Source: Thermoanaerobaculia bacterium
GTDB taxonomy: Bacteria > Acidobacteriota > Thermoanaerobaculia > Multivoradales > JAHEKO01
NCBI GenBank assembly: GCA_945787575.1
Contig: CALZKB010000011.1
Location: 1-37,243 of the forward strand
Reading direction: 5' to 3'
Length of the DNA: 37,243 nucleotides
The number at the start of each line of letters is the position of its first letter. Position 1 is the stretch's first letter. Made by a program: the position numbers and the translations under genes. Positions 8,309-17,081 of the stretch are shown here, piece by piece. The notes below the pieces were generated by a model. That model saw only the letters and a program-made list of their open reading frames with translations, was not told the DNA's origin and did not search any database.

Positions 8309-9757
8309 GTGCTCGTCATGGTAGCCCGAGAACTCGCCCAAGACCGCGTCCGCAACAAGCTGGGGCAGGGCGACTCCCGCCGGCGAGGGCGATCGGCACT
8401 CGACGTGCCGGACGAGCTCGACGATCTGTCAGGCAAGAGCCCGTCAGACAAGGGCAACCCGAAGGCCATCGCGGTCCTGCCCTTCTCGGACCTGAGCGCG
8501 AACAACGACCAGGGCCATCTCGGCGACGGAATCGCCGAAGCGCTCATCAAGGGGCTCAACCGCCTCGAAGGACTCCGTGTCGCCTCCCGGTCTTGCTCGT
8601 TTCAATTCCGCGATTCCGAGCTCGACGCTCGTGAGATCGGCAGGAGACTCCAGGTCGACTCGGTGCTCGAGGGAAGTGTGCGCAAATCCGGCGATCGGTT
8701 GCGAGTCGCGGTCAAGTTGGGCGACGTCAGAAACGGTGACGATCTGTGGTCGCAACGGTTCGACCGCGAGATGGCCGATATCTTCGAGATCGAGGAAGGG
8801 ATCGTCGCTTCGATCGTGGCCGCGCTGAAACTGACCTTGACGCCGGTGGAGCGGGAGATCCTGGAAAAGACCGGTCCTCGTGTCGTGGACGCCTACGATC
8901 ACTACCTGCGTGGGCGACAGCTTTTCTATATCTACACCAAGCACGCCATGGAGCTGGCGATCGAGATGTACTCTCGGGCGATTGATCTCGATCCGTCATA
9001 TGCTCCGGCCTGGGCCGGGCTGGCGGACTGCTGTTCGTTCTTGTACGCCAACACCGAGCGCGACCCGAAACTGCTCGAGCGCGCTCTCGAGGCCGCCACG
9101 CGTGCCCTGACCGAGGACTCCGAACTGGCGGAGGCACACGTGGCGCGGGCGGTGGCCTTGTCCTACACCGACCGGGCGGCCGAGGCTCAGCGGGAATTCT
9201 GCACCGCTCTGCGCCTCGACCCGCGCTCGTTCGAAGCCACCTATTTCTATGCTCGGCACTGCTTTGCCCAGGACCGGATGGAATCGGCGATTCGCCTCTA
9301 CGAGCGAGCCAGCCTGCTGCGACCGGACGACTATCAGGCCTTGCTGCTGCTGGCGCAAAACCACGAGGACCTTGGACATATGCCAGACGCGGAGAACGTC
9401 CGCAGACGGGGCCTCCGGCGGGTCGAGGCGCGGCTCGAGTGCAGTCCCGACGACAGCCGAGCTCTCTACATGGGCGCCAACGCTCTGGTGGCGCTCGGCG
9501 AGATCGAACGGGGTCTCGAGTGGGCCGACAGAGCACGGCAGCTGGAACCCGAAGAGCCCATGGTGCTGTACAACCTGGCCTGTATCTATTCCATGGCCGG
9601 CAAGCCGGACGAGGCAATCAGTTGCCTGGAGAAGAGCCTGTCTCACGGCGCTGCGTATCAGGAATGGTCGCGGCGCGACAGCAACCTGGACCCGTTACGT
9701 CAACACCCCAGATTTGCGCAGCTAATGGCCGAGGTCGAGGCCGGGCGTGCGCCGTAG
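8309..9757 (+). CDS. FlgO-like and TPR-repeat protein
   Basis: A 482-residue protein. Residues 52-175 match the FlgO-like domain that often sits with TPRs in adenylate cyclase or kinase-type regulators: IAVLPFSDLSANNDQGHLGD, then LEGSVRKSGDRLRVAVKL and DLWSQRFDREMADIFEI. Residues from about 180 to 470 are TPR-type helix pairs (AIEMYSRAIDLDPSYAPAWA, AIRLYERASLLRPDDYQALL). The first 50 residues are basic and unrelated to a kinase or cyclase catalytic domain, so the usual catalytic half is absent. The GTG at 8309 or an ATG at 8318 could be the start; GGGAT or GGGTG precede them. It likely mediates protein-protein contacts in regulation. Its last 341 bases are duplicated at 11330-11670. Confidence 0.8.
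   Translation: MLVMVARELAQDRVRNKLGQGDSRRRGRSALDVPDELDDLSGKSPSDKGNPKAIAVLPFSDLSANNDQGHLGDGIAEALIKGLNRLEGLRVASRSCSFQFRDSELDAREIGRRLQVDSVLEGSVRKSGDRLRVAVKLGDVRNGDDLWSQRFDREMADIFEIEEGIVASIVAALKLTLTPVEREILEKTGPRVVDAYDHYLRGRQLFYIYTKHAMELAIEMYSRAIDLDPSYAPAWAGLADCCSFLYANTERDPKLLERALEAATRALTEDSELAEAHVARAVALSYTDRAAEAQREFCTALRLDPRSFEATYFYARHCFAQDRMESAIRLYERASLLRPDDYQALLLLAQNHEDLGHMPDAENVRRRGLRRVEARLECSPDDSRALYMGANALVALGEIERGLEWADRARQLEPEEPMVLYNLACIYSMAGKPDEAISCLEKSLSHGAAYQEWSRRDSNLDPLRQHPRFAQLMAEVEAGRAP
9411..9751 (+). repeat. Source copy of a 341-bp duplicated segment
   Basis: This tail of the TPR gene matches 11330-11670 in direct orientation, offset 1919 bases. I count about 19 differences by eye (roughly 94% identity) and no gaps. 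The sequences on both sides differ, so the copy is confined to the last helix pairs of the protein. Confidence 0.85.
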
Positions 9758-9931
9758 GTGTCCTGGGTCAAACCCCATCCGCCCGGATCCAGGGCTTGTC
9801 ATTCAGGCCTCGTCGGAGCATGACTCGAGTAGGGCTTACCTGACCAGGATCGACTTCGTATCTGCGACCGGCGCCGCCGAAGGAGGCGGGACGGCAAGAG
9901 CATAGAGCACCGAGACAAGGAGCGGAAACCG

Positions 9932-10849
9932 ATGAAAAAAGTGAGCAAGATCCTCTGTCCGACAGACTTCTCCACCAACTCCGAACAGGCGCTCGACTAC
10001 GCGCTGCTTCTGGCCAAGAAGTTCGAAGCCGAGCTCGACATGCTGCATGCGGTCGTGCTCCACGAAGCGGATCCACAGAACCCGGAGCATCGCTTCCCGG
10101 CAGAGACAGACCTTCTCGAGAGCCTCTTCGAGGTCGCAGATTCCGGCTTGGCACGGCAGCTCGGCCAGCGCGAGAGAGGGCCGATCCCTCTGCGACAAGA
10201 GCGGCGCAGGGGATTCTCGGCGAGCGCGGTGATCCTGGAGTACGCGGAGGAGGTCGGTGCCGATCTGATCGTCATGGGCACCCACGGCCATCGCGGCCCT
10301 GCCCGGCTCTTCTTGGGGAGCGTCGCGGAGAGCGTGATCCGGCACGCGGCCTGCCCAGTGCTGACCGTTCGCGGAGACGGGGACGGCGACGAGCTGCAAG
10401 GTATAGAGCGGATCCTGGTCCCGGTCGACTACTCCGATGCGTGCGCCCAGGCGCTGGAAGCGGCCAGAGAAGTCGCACAGACCCTCGACGCGACCCTCCA
10501 GCTACTGCACGTCATCGACATTCCCACCGTGCCCGTGTTCTACGGCGCTGGTTCGATGGTCGATATCGGGGAACGCATGCGCCAGGACGCGATGGAACAG
10601 ATGGAAGCGCTGAGCGCACGCGCCGGCGGACCTGCAGTACCGTTCGAGAGCTTCGTGAGGATTGGCGCTGATGCGCCGCAGATCGCCAAGTTCGCCGAGG
10701 AGCACGATAGCGGCTTGATCGTGATCTCGACACATGGCCTCGGCGGCTTCGAGCGATGGATGCTGGGGAGCACCACCGAGCGCGTCTCGCGCCTGGCCAA
10801 GTGCCCCGTGCTCACAGTGAAGCCAAGCGACAGCAAGTCGGTGACCTAG
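9932..10849 (+). CDS. Universal stress protein, two UspA domains
   Basis: A 305-residue cytoplasmic protein with two Usp domains. Domain one (about 1-152) starts KILCPTDFSTNSEQALDYAL and ends with the nucleotide-binding loop GTHGHRGPARLFLGSVAE (G-x2-G-x9-G-S) and CPVLTV. Domain two (about 158-299) starts ILVPVDYSDACAQALEAA and has STHGLGGFERWMLGSTTE, where Ser replaces the first Gly of that loop, then CPVLTVKP. By family such proteins bind ATP or other ligands and help in stress survival. AAGGAG lies about 9 bases before the ATG. It converges on the remnant at 10812, with which its end overlaps by 38 bases. Confidence 0.9.
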   Translation: MKKVSKILCPTDFSTNSEQALDYALLLAKKFEAELDMLHAVVLHEADPQNPEHRFPAETDLLESLFEVADSGLARQLGQRERGPIPLRQERRRGFSASAVILEYAEEVGADLIVMGTHGHRGPARLFLGSVAESVIRHAACPVLTVRGDGDGDELQGIERILVPVDYSDACAQALEAAREVAQTLDATLQLLHVIDIPTVPVFYGAGSMVDIGERMRQDAMEQMEALSARAGGPAVPFESFVRIGADAPQIAKFAEEHDSGLIVISTHGLGGFERWMLGSTTERVSRLAKCPVLTVKPSDSKSVT

Positions 10850-11329
10850 CCTGCATTTCCGCTGCCCGAGTCATGACCACGTTGGCGGCGGCGACGTCCT
10901 GGACGCCCAGGCCGGTCAGATCGCAGACGGTGAGTTGATCGCCACTTGTCCGCCCCGGCGCCTCGCCGGCGCAGATCTTTCCCAGCTCGACAGCCCGCTC
11001 GGCCTCACCCGGAGCCCACTGCAGCTCGCCCAGTCGCACGCACTGGTCCCGAGAGTCCACCACGAAAAGATCTGCCTCGTGGAGAATCGTGGGATCGAGC
11101 TCCTGCTTTCCAGCGCCGTCGGAGCCGAGCGCCAAGACGTGGGCACCGGGCTTCAGCCAGGATCTGCGGACCAACGGCTCCCGGGCGGCCGTACAGGTGA
11201 TCACGACGTCGGCCCCGGTGACCGTCGCTTGGACTTCGCGCACGGTCTCGACCCTGCACCGACTCCCCAGCCGGTCACGCACGGCTTCGGCCCGGAGCGC
11301 GGCGTGCTCGCCGCTCCTTCCCCAGATCC
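10812..11329 (-). pseudogene. 3' half of an ornithine cyclodeaminase/mu-crystallin family gene
   Basis: The frame reads RIWGRSGEHA, then GADVVITCTAAREPLV, WLKPGAHVLALGSDGAGKQE, LDPTILHEADLFVVDSR and DLTGLGVQDVAAA. These are the C-terminal half of the Rossmann domain and the conserved late motifs of the ornithine cyclodeaminase/mu-crystallin family. The start falls right after the expected nucleotide-binding GxGxQ segment: everything before RIWGRS, including the substrate-binding half, is missing. At about 11328-11330 the sequence switches abruptly to the duplicated TPR tail. Any product started inside the TPR copy would be a chimera and is not expected to be active. Confidence 0.75.
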
Positions 11330-11679
11330 GCCTCCGGCGGGTCGAGGAGCGGCTCGAGCACAGTCCCGACGACAGCCGAGCTCTCCACATGGGCGCCAAC
11401 GCTCTGGTGGCTCTCGCCGAGATCGAACGCGGTCTCGAGTGGGCCGACGGAGCACGGCAGCTGGAACCCGAGGAGCCCATGGTGCTGTACAACCTGGCCT
11501 GCATCTATTCCATGGCCGGCAAGCCGGACGAGGCGATCAGTTGCCTGGAGAAGAGCCTGTCTCACGGCGCCGCGTATCAGGAATGGTCGCGGCGCGACAG
11601 CAACCTGGACCCGCTACGTCAAAACCCCAGGTTCGTGCAGCTGATGGCCGAGGTCAAGGCCGGGCGTGCGCTTTTCTAA
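11330..11679 (+). pseudogene. Duplicated tail of the TPR gene
   Basis: A second copy of 9411-9751, in frame with LRRVEERLEHSPDDSRAL, then ANALVALAEIERGLEWADGA and ARQLEPEEPMVLYNLACIYS, ending VKAGRALF and TAA at 11677-11679. It has no start codon or ribosome site of its own and no upstream TPR part. Differences from the source copy include synonymous and conservative changes, so it has diverged for some time after copying. Confidence 0.8.
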
Positions 11680-12007
11680 CGAGATCTGGTGTTGAACACT
11701 CCCCCAACGTCGATTTGAGCCCTGCGGCGGTCTCGACTTCTCGCCATTCGGCCTCCGCGTCGATTCTCTAGGCAGGAACGATCCCTACATCGCCGGTTTG
11801 CCAAGGGACCGGACCAGTAACGTAGTTTACCAGGGGAGTCCCCGTATACCTGCGGCGTGATTCGCCCGACGTCGACTGGCTCGAGATCGATGGCCAGCCG
11901 TAGCTGACCGCGGGCTGGGGCTTCGGCTTGGTCCAGCGGCGAGGGCCTCGAGAGCGGCGAGGTCCCGGCACTCGCCTCAGTTCTGAGGAGGCTGCTCGGA
12001 ATCCCAC
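11680..12007. other. Gap with only scattered gene-like fragments
   Basis: No intact gene is seen between the duplicated TPR tail and the stop of the DUF4157 gene. Plus-strand fragments with protein-like character are present in different frames (LDFSPFGLRVDSLGRNDPYI from about 11732, VYLRRDSPDVDWLEIDGQ from about 11844), broken by a frame change and a stop. No immunity-type gene follows the toxin-like gene here. Confidence 0.4.
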
Positions 12008-14878
12008 CTACGGGATCGCCGACAGCGACAGGCCTCGCGCGGTGATCTCGAGGTTGATCGCGTCGCGCAGCGCCCGGGTCTTGGCGGTTCGGCCGAAGTC
12101 GAGACCCTCGCTTGTGGCGCGATCGATGATGGTGCGCAGGGTCGCCTCGTTCATGCGTTCGAGGGGCCGGGCAACGCGCACGTCTCCGAGCAGCGTGCTT
12201 CCCCAGGCCTTGCCTTCGATGTCGAACCGGAGCGGATTGACCCGGGCTCTCGAAGTTCCCGGGAAAAGGGTGTGGGCGTAGGCGTCGAAGAAGGCGTGCT
12301 CGACACGACTGACCTCCATCAGCTGACTTGGGTCGGACACTCCCGCCAGCCGCCGGGCGGTGCTTACTGCTCCTGGAGTACTCTTGCCGCCCATCAGATC
12401 GGTCAACATGCCGACTACACGCTGCGGTACACCGGCGTGCTCGACCTCGAACTTCCGACCCGGGAACATGGGATCGGGGGGCGCCGTTCCCTTGCTCAGC
12501 ATGTCGCGAAGCTCGTCGTTCGACGCCGCCTTGAGCGGGTCCACAGATCCCGGCTCGGGCCCACCCGACGGTCCTCGCATCTTGAGTTCCCTGTCGGCAC
12601 TGTTCTTCCAGAAGCGCTCACGCCCAACGCCGTTCCAATCAGGGTACTCGCCCTTGGTGTTGGGCATGTCGATGGGGTCGCCAACCTTCCACTTCTTTCC
12701 AGGAGGCAACTCGGGAAACCGGTGCCAGTCCCAGGAGCGGCCAAGGCCCCCACCCGCCGCCGCCTCGCGCCGGACGGCGGCCAAGTAGTCGTTGGCATTG
12801 GAGGCGAACTCGGCTGCCGCGCCGTGCGGCCCGAGGGCGGCCTCGAACAGGGCCCGCGTGCGGCCGGCGGTCGTTCGCGCCCACTCGCTGGGCGACATCA
12901 GCGGCCCTACAGCCTCGCCGGCCTCGGAGAGGTAGCGCCGGTAGGCCGCCTGGAGGTCGGGACTCGAGAAGCCCGTGCCCCCGGAGTTGAGCAGGGTTCG
13001 GATCGATCGCGCGTCGGTCGGCACGACCTCGCCGCTCGCCGAGACGGCCCGTCCGATCTTGCTCAGGATCCGGCGCGCGTCGCTGATCTCGCCGGCGGGG
13101 AGGCTCTCGCCCCGGCGCAGCATCTCGTCCCAGCGCCGGATCTTGCCGAGCTCCGCGTCGCTCAGCGTGGCGACGCCTTTGGCGAGCTTGGACATCTCGT
13201 CTCCGCTCTTGCCCAGCGCCTTGATCGCCTTGTACCCGGCGCTGCCGATCTTGCGAGCTCCGCGCAGCAGGCTGCCGCTGACGAACGGAAGAACCGCCCC
13301 GATGCCCATCAGCGCCTTGTCGAGGAAGGTGAGTTTGCGCCCCCACCGGTCCTTGCCGGTGGACAGGCCGTAGACGAACTCGGTGATGTCGACGGCGTCG
13401 CCGACGATCGGGATCAAGCCGATCGCCGTGTCGACCGCGGTCGTGCCCAAAGTCTCTTCGAGGCTCTCGGACACCTCCGCGGGAATGCTCTTGAGCTCGG
13501 TACCCGTCTTCGCGAGCTTCTCTCCCTGATTCGGAACCTTGGAGATGTCGTCGACCTCGTAGACTCTCCAGCTGAAGTCGTAGACGACCTTGCTCCGCGT
13601 CACCCCGAGCATCTTGACCTCCACGGCCGGGGTCTTGACGATCGTGACGATCGTCGGCGTTCCCGTCGTGAGGCCGGCCTCCGTTCCGAGATCGACGTGG
13701 TACGAGTACCGAGCCTTCGCGGAGTAGGTCGGAGCCGAGATCCGCAGCGCCATCTTGTGCTTGGTGTGAACGATGTCGACGCCGTCGCCTCGCCGATTGA
13801 CCACCACGGGCGCCGGCAGCAAGACCACACCGCTCGTCGTAGCGGTCGTACCTACATCGCTCGTTCCAACGAAGTTCGACGGCTTGATCGCCTCTCCCTC
13901 GCCCGGAACGAGCTCGGGATCCTGGGCCCGGTAGATCTCCACCGACGGGTTCTCTCCGCTGGCCAGGTGCGCGGTCGTCGGAAATCCCTTGAGGCTCACG
14001 CTCGTTCCGGGCGCGGCGACCACGCGGATGATCGGCCAGGCCCGCTTGGAGATCGGTGGTAGGTACTGGTAGGCGTAGGCCTTGCCGGTCCCGACGGTGG
14101 AGATCACCTTGATGTGCACCTGCCGGGTGTGCTTGTAGCTGAGGATCGCCTCCTTGCCGCTGTCGACGACGTTGAAGTCGCCCGGACCGAGCACCAGCGG
14201 CAGCGGGCCGAAGGTCGGCAAGCCCGGCTTGAGCACCGGGGGCCCGGACTTCGGATCGCGCTGGACTTTTGGTGTTCTCCCGCCGCCGGACTGCTGCATC
14301 ACGTGGGTGAGCTCGTGCGCGAGCAGCCGGCGCCCACGCGGCGTGCCGGGCGCATACTGCCCCTGGCCGAAGACGATGTCCTGTCCCGCCGTGTAGGCAT
14401 TGGCGCCGAGCCCTGCCGCCGAGGCCGTCGCCCCCTCACCGGAGTGCACCCGCACGCCGCTGAAGTCGCCGCCGAGACGCGATTCGAAGAAGCGGCGGCT
14501 GTCGGGACCCAGCCGTCTTCCCGAGTCGAGTCCTTCGAGCGCTCGCTCCTGCGACCTGGCGCTGCTGCCGCTCGACGGCGAGCGACGCACGACGTCCTTC
14601 TTGCCCTTGCACTTCGAACAGGTGCCTCCGCAGGCGCACGGTGCCGGCTTTCCGGACTCGACGGCGTGCGCGGTGCGGCTCGCCTGCTTCTCGAGCGGGT
14701 CGTCGACGCTGCCGACCTCGAGCTCCGTCTGGATCGCGCCCGAGCGCAGGAGGTGCTGAGCCCTCTGGTTCCCGCCACCGGGACCGTTCCTCGACCGTGA
14801 GCTGTCTCGCTGGGCCGACGACGCCTCGCTCGATCGGCTGCGGGGGGCTCGCGAACGACGGTGGGATCTCTCACTCAA
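12008..14878 (-). CDS. DUF4157-domain protein with toxin-like C-terminus, probable eCIS cargo
   Basis: A 956-residue protein, last in the operon. Residues 1-60 are basic and disordered. Residues 59-210 form a DUF4157 domain: DPLEKQASRTAHAV, a CACGG-x2-CSKC Cys cluster (81-90), DFSGVRVHSGEGA, and LLAHELTHVMQQ with the zincin-type HELTH at 189-193. Residues about 470-545 resemble a pre-toxin TG linker (TAIGLIPIVGDAVDITEFVY, then DKALMGIGAVLPFVSG). The C-terminal part (about 755-956) has RFWKNSADRELKMRG, FEVEHAGVPQRV and later VEHAFFDAYAHTLFPG, compatible with an HNH-like nuclease, but this is an inference. The start is TTG, with GAGGAG about 9 bases before it overlapping the ATPase stop. DUF4157 proteins are known to be common eCIS partners and cargo. 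Confidence 0.8.
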   Translation of the reverse strand: MSERSHRRSRAPRSRSSEASSAQRDSSRSRNGPGGGNQRAQHLLRSGAIQTELEVGSVDDPLEKQASRTAHAVESGKPAPCACGGTCSKCKGKKDVVRRSPSSGSSARSQERALEGLDSGRRLGPDSRRFFESRLGGDFSGVRVHSGEGATASAAGLGANAYTAGQDIVFGQGQYAPGTPRGRRLLAHELTHVMQQSGGGRTPKVQRDPKSGPPVLKPGLPTFGPLPLVLGPGDFNVVDSGKEAILSYKHTRQVHIKVISTVGTGKAYAYQYLPPISKRAWPIIRVVAAPGTSVSLKGFPTTAHLASGENPSVEIYRAQDPELVPGEGEAIKPSNFVGTSDVGTTATTSGVVLLPAPVVVNRRGDGVDIVHTKHKMALRISAPTYSAKARYSYHVDLGTEAGLTTGTPTIVTIVKTPAVEVKMLGVTRSKVVYDFSWRVYEVDDISKVPNQGEKLAKTGTELKSIPAEVSESLEETLGTTAVDTAIGLIPIVGDAVDITEFVYGLSTGKDRWGRKLTFLDKALMGIGAVLPFVSGSLLRGARKIGSAGYKAIKALGKSGDEMSKLAKGVATLSDAELGKIRRWDEMLRRGESLPAGEISDARRILSKIGRAVSASGEVVPTDARSIRTLLNSGGTGFSSPDLQAAYRRYLSEAGEAVGPLMSPSEWARTTAGRTRALFEAALGPHGAAAEFASNANDYLAAVRREAAAGGGLGRSWDWHRFPELPPGKKWKVGDPIDMPNTKGEYPDWNGVGRERFWKNSADRELKMRGPSGGPEPGSVDPLKAASNDELRDMLSKGTAPPDPMFPGRKFEVEHAGVPQRVVGMLTDLMGGKSTPGAVSTARRLAGVSDPSQLMEVSRVEHAFFDAYAHTLFPGTSRARVNPLRFDIEGKAWGSTLLGDVRVARPLERMNEATLRTIIDRATSEGLDFGRTAKTRALRDAINLEITARGLSLSAIP

Positions 14879-14891
14879 GACTGCTTGCTCC

Positions 14892-17081
14892 TCAGGCCTG
14901 GGCCGAAAGAACCCGGTGGTACTGCTTGAAGTCCGCTGGCGAGGGCACCTTGCCCTGCTTGAGGATCTGGTGCTCGACGGCTCGAATGACGTGCTCCATC
15001 GTCACCCGACCGCCGTCGGCGGCGGCGAGAAAGGCCGAGGAGAGGGCGACGTTCTCGATGTCGCCGCCCGCCATCGGGAACTGGCGCGCCAGGAAGCCGA
15101 AGTCGACCCCCTCGTCGACCGGCGTGGCCGCGGGGAACAGGACCCGCCAGAGCCGTTCGCGCAGCTCGGTGTCCGGGTACGGGAACTCGACGACGTGGTG
15201 CATGCGCCGCGAGAAGGCCGGGTCGAGGTTGCGGCTCAAGTTGGTCGCCAGGATCGCCATGCCGTCGTAGTCCTCCATCTTCTGCAGCAAGTAGGCGACC
15301 TCGATGTTGGCGTAGCGATCGTGGGCGTCCTTGACCTCGGAGCGCTTTCCGAAAAGCGCGTCGGCCTCATCGAAGAAGAGGATGGCGTTGCTCCATTGCG
15401 CGGCGCGGAAGATACGGTCGAGGTTCTTCTCGGTCTCGCCGATGTACTTGCTGACCACACTCGAAAGGTCGATCCGGTAGAGGTCAAGGCTGAGATCGCG
15501 AGCGATGACCCCCGCCGTGAGGGTCTTGCCGGTGCCCGACGAGCCGGCGAACAGGACCTTGACGCCCGCTCCGCCGCCGCGTCGCGCACCGAAACCCCAC
15601 TCGGAGAAGACCCGTCGGCGAAGCTGGACGCTGGCGACGATCTCGAGCAGCCGGCGTTGCGTCGCCTCGGGCAGCACGAGATCGTCCCAACCTTGCGACG
15701 ACTCGACCTTGCGGGCGAGTCGGCCGATCTCGCCCCCGGTGCGAGCGCGTGCCGCAGCGAACAGCTCGGCTGCCCCTGGGTGGGCGCGGCTCTCGATCGC
15801 CGCCTGCTCGGCCGCTTCCGACACCGCATCCGCGATGTCGCCGACGGTCAGAACGAAGCGGTCAGCCAGCGTGTCGAGCGACGCTTCGGCGAGCTTCGCT
15901 TCACGCGCAGCGAGCTCGGCCTTCCAGGCCCTCTTGCGCTCTTCGTAGTCGCCCGTGGCGACAGAGAGAATCAAGCACCGTCGCAGCCGCGTCGCTCTCG
16001 GCGTCGGGCTCTCGGGCTCGACCAGGACGATCAGAGGGCCCGGGCCTTCGCCCAGCTCGCGGATCAACCTCAGGGCCGCGCCGCGCTCGTCGGCGGCGGC
16101 GAGGCCCGAGGCCGGATCCGAGGCCGAACCCGGGGTCGAGTCCGAGGCGTCGACCGCCAGCAGGCAGCCGGTGAGGCGCTGATGGAGCCGCAGCCGGCGC
16201 GCGAGTACGCCCGGTGCGGTGCCCTCGAGCGCGCGCGCCGGCTCGACTCTCACCAGCTCGGTCGCCAGCGCGCTGCCGATCGCCTCGAGCGCCGCCCAGC
16301 GGCCGCTGCCGCGCCGCCCTTCGACGAACAATGTCGGCGTCGCCCCCGGGAGTTGGGCGGCGAGCCGGGTGCCGAGTCGGGCGGCGAGCCGTCGCAGTCG
16401 GCCACCTGCCGCCGCGCTCACCGGAACGCTCTCCCACGAGCGTACCGGCCGCTGGCTCGAGATCCCGGGGCCGATCGGCGCGGCGGGCTCCTGGTCCATC
16501 ACGAAGGCGGCCAGATGGGGAGCGGGTCGAAAGCTCCGGGCCAGCCACGACAACCGGTCGCCGCTCGGGTCGATCAGCTCGAGTGCTCCGCTGGCAAACA
16601 ACCGGCCACCGGCCTCGAGCGCCGACCTGAGGTCGCCGGCGGCCTCTCGGTCGTCGCCGAACAGACGCAGCGCGAGATCCCTCGTCGGCCACTTCCTGTC
16701 CAGATCGTCGTTGAGGTAGGCGATCACGGTCTCGTAGCGCAGCTAGATCTCCGGCGCCACCGCGAGCAGCAGCACGTCGCGCTCGAAGTCCGTGAGGCCC
16801 AGTCGCTCGCCCACCTGCCACCAGCGCGAGCTCTGCGGGGCGAGCGCGTCGATCTCGCGGCGCAGCGCTTCGGCCGCCCGGTCGAGATCGCCGACGCGCA
16901 CACCTCCGTCGCGTGCCTCGGATTCGATTAGCGCGTCGACCCGTTCGTCGCTGACGTAGAGACCGCGCAGCTCGTCCGCCGACAGCTCGTACCGCGCCCT
17001 CAGCCGCAGAGCCTCCCGCCGCATCAGCAGGTCTAGGCGGCTCAGCTCGGCGCTCAGGAGGTCTGGCATCGCCGCGCGCAT
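14892..17081 (-). pseudogene. AAA+ ATPase (Afp15-like) with an in-frame TAG at codon 113
   Basis: One reading frame of 730 codons is broken only by TAG at 16745-16743. Residues 1-112 (LLRREALRLRARYELSADEL-like start, ending ERDVLLLAVAPEI) are the usual N-terminal part of injection-system AAA+ ATPases; after the TAG the frame continues LRYETVIAYLNDDLDRKWP, as in intact homologues. Counting from the GTG at 16727 (611 residues), a first P-loop is degenerate (GRRGSGRW, 137-144, no Lys) and the second is intact: Walker A GSSGTGKT at 395-402, Walker B ILFFDEAD at 449-456, sensor-1 ATN at 494-496, and RR at 507-508. The GTG has no good ribosome site. ATG at 17081 overlaps the previous stop (TGATG). 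It could be inactive, read through, or translated as two pieces. By family it aids assembly of the particle in the cytoplasm. Confidence 0.8.

Noticed and set aside
8143-8319. Minus-strand frame of 58 codons (MTSTHPYPAPPGAAVGE...) just before the secreted-protein gene at 8130
   Set aside because: No ribosome site, overlaps the start of the TPR gene on the other strand, low-complexity Pro/Ala composition.
11768-12007. Possible immunity gene after the DUF4157 gene
   Set aside because: The 79-codon minus frame starting right at the stop is Arg/Pro-rich, has no ribosome site and no family resemblance.
12272-14062. Long plus-strand frame opposite the DUF4157 gene
   Set aside because: Shadow of GC-rich coding on the other strand; composition is Arg/Gly/Val-rich with no domain. 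The same holds for other long frames opposite the injection-system genes, such as 14916-16931 and 18374-21415.
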